The notes below the pieces were generated by a model. That model saw only the letters and a list, made by a program, of their open reading frames with translations. It was not told where the DNA came from and did not search any database. This document shows, one piece after another, positions 14,559 through 15,061 of a DNA stretch of 15,061 bases. Numbering within the stretch: the stretch's first letter is position 1; each line of letters begins with the position of its first letter. The stretch comes from Victivallales bacterium (GTDB lineage Bacteria > Verrucomicrobiota > Lentisphaeria > Victivallales > UBA1829): the NCBI GenBank assembly GCA_016285335.1, contig JAEEQO010000056.1, positions 1 through 15,061 of the forward strand, read 5' to 3'. The translations under genes were made by a program, and so were the position numbers.

Positions 14559-14615
14559 GATATTACTATACACCCTCTTCCGTATTTTGTCAAGCGAAAC
14601 AACGATTAATTTGGT
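14499..14615. repeat. Inverted repeat flanking the secretin promoter, with two internal dyads
   Basis: ACCAAATTGAT (14499-14509) recurs inverted as ATTAATTTGGT (14605-14615), 10 of 11 bases matching. The midpoint of the two arms is 14557, the predicted transcription start. Between them lie two short palindromes: TTGATA-ATG-TATCAA (14505-14519) and GTGAA-ACTTG-TTCAC (14539-14553). These are candidate operator sites; no specific regulator can be named. Confidence 0.5.
14565..14593 (-). promoter_or_regulatory. Near-consensus sigma-70 promoter of the secretin operon
   Basis: On the minus strand a perfect -35 TTGACA (14593-14588) and a -10 TATAGT (14570-14565) are separated by exactly 17 bp. The upstream 40 bp (14594-14631) are A/T-rich, including a TTTTTCGCAAAAA dyad, and could serve as an UP element. 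This is the strongest promoter in the window and implies high basal expression unless repressed. Confidence 0.85.
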
Positions 14616-14975
14616 AGATTTTTCGCAAAAACGCCTGTTTGAGCTCAGTTTCACCTGTGCATGCCGGACATTTCAGGCTCTGCGGGCTCCCGTTGCACGA
14701 ACTTCATCCAACAGCTTTGAGATGACTGCAAAAAGGAGTTCGCACACCTGTCCCGGTCGAACACGCCGACCACGACGGGGCGAATAAAAAACCAATTGAA
14801 CGGAAGCGGAAAAGCGGGCAGAAAAAAACACGACCATTCCGGTCAAAAAAAGAAAAGAAAAAGGAGACGGCATCTGCACGATACGGACCGTTTCGGATCC
14901 GGTGCAGGGCGGAAATCTCAGCATTTCATACTTCAGGGCATCTCTATTAATTGCCGCATATTTCCGGAATCAACC
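14594..14975. other. Intergenic stretch without a convincing gene
   Basis: Open frames here (for example 14539-14787 plus and 14673-14924 minus) lack start signals and protein-like composition. The stretch holds the A/T-rich upstream part of the secretin promoter and a series of A-tracts between 14786 and 14862 on the plus strand that could bend DNA. It also holds a small dyad GACC-ATTCC-GGTC (14832-14844) and the large hairpin listed separately. Confidence 0.5.
14874..14907. other. Stable 13-bp hairpin in the divergent intergenic region
   Basis: CTGCAC (14874-14879) pairs with GTGCAG (14902-14907), CGGA (14884-14887) with TCCG (14898-14901), and CCG (14888-14890) with CGG (14894-14896). A TTT loop closes it. 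The only irregularities are a GATA bulge and one bulged A. There is no adjacent U tract on the plus strand. On the minus strand a U-rich tract begins about 11 nt beyond, so a minus-strand terminator is possible but imperfect. Confidence 0.5.
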
Positions 14976-15004
14976 TTGAAAGAGGTCCTCGCGCGGGATA
15001 TATT
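14976..15004 (+). promoter_or_regulatory. Sigma-70 promoter of the gene leaving the right edge
   Basis: TTGAAA (14976-14981) and TATATT (14999-15004) are separated by 17 bp, each matching 5 of 6 consensus bases. The predicted start is near 15011, about 27 nt before the ATG at 15038. An 8-bp palindrome TTCCGGAA (14962-14969) lies just upstream and may be an operator. Confidence 0.7.
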
Positions 15005-15037
15005 ATTGTAACCTCGGAACAGCACAGGAGACAAAAA

Positions 15038-15061
15038 ATGGTGAATGGCTTTTTTGACGTA
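15038..15061 (+). CDS. Start of an unidentified gene (5' end only)
   Basis: An ATG at 15038 follows AGGAG (15026-15030) by 7 nt and a good promoter by about 27 nt, so a real gene starts here. Only eight codons are visible (MVNGFFDV), too few to identify a family. It is divergent from the secretin operon, with about 450 bp between the two promoters' start points. Confidence 0.7.

Noticed and set aside
14539..14924. Open frames in the right-hand intergenic region
   Set aside because: They have no ribosome binding sites, cross a near-consensus promoter, and have no recognisable protein features.

Overview
The window is about 15 kb of GC-rich bacterial chromosome. Signal peptides, lipoprotein signals, an ExbD homologue and two secretin-like proteins indicate a diderm. 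Gene content (paired divergent secretins, an ExbD followed by a very large one-helix protein, a COG4099-type lipoprotein esterase) fits Lentisphaerota/Victivallales or another member of the PVC group. That placement is from memory of such genomes and is not proven here. Because Leu TTA/CTA and Ser TCA codons are rare, several real genes carry long open frames on the opposite strand; these are shadows.

Left part (1-4468, minus strand): a COG4099-type secreted hydrolase with its own promoter and terminator, then an ExbD-like proton-channel subunit followed 15 nt later by a huge single-TM protein. That protein has a coiled coil, Gly/Gln-rich linkers and a C-terminal beta-sandwich-like domain, and runs off the left edge. 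Next (4682-5974, plus): a voltage-gated K+ channel and a small TM protein with five tandem hexapeptides in its tail. Then (6123-6902, plus): a GufA/ZIP-type metal transporter.

Middle (6930-10904, minus): a compact locus of a NitT/TauT/SsuABC-type importer (lipoprotein receptor, permease, ATPase) followed by a cysteine-rich DUF1847 protein and a DUF1805 (YunC-like) protein. The order suggests uptake plus intracellular handling of one small compound, whose identity cannot be read from the sequence. DUF1805 appears to have an extra promoter of its own.

Right part (11000-15061): two tandem divergent secretin-like outer-membrane proteins on the minus strand. They have a near-consensus sigma-70 promoter (TTGACA-17-TATAGT), an unusually long (about 375 nt) and strongly structured leader, and a clear terminator after the second gene. 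No other secretion or pilus component is in view. At the extreme right a divergent gene begins on the plus strand with a good promoter and ribosome binding site, but only eight codons are visible.

The most interesting items are the secretin pair with its structured leader and dyad-rich promoter, the ExbD plus giant envelope protein unit, and the importer-DUF1847-DUF1805 cluster.
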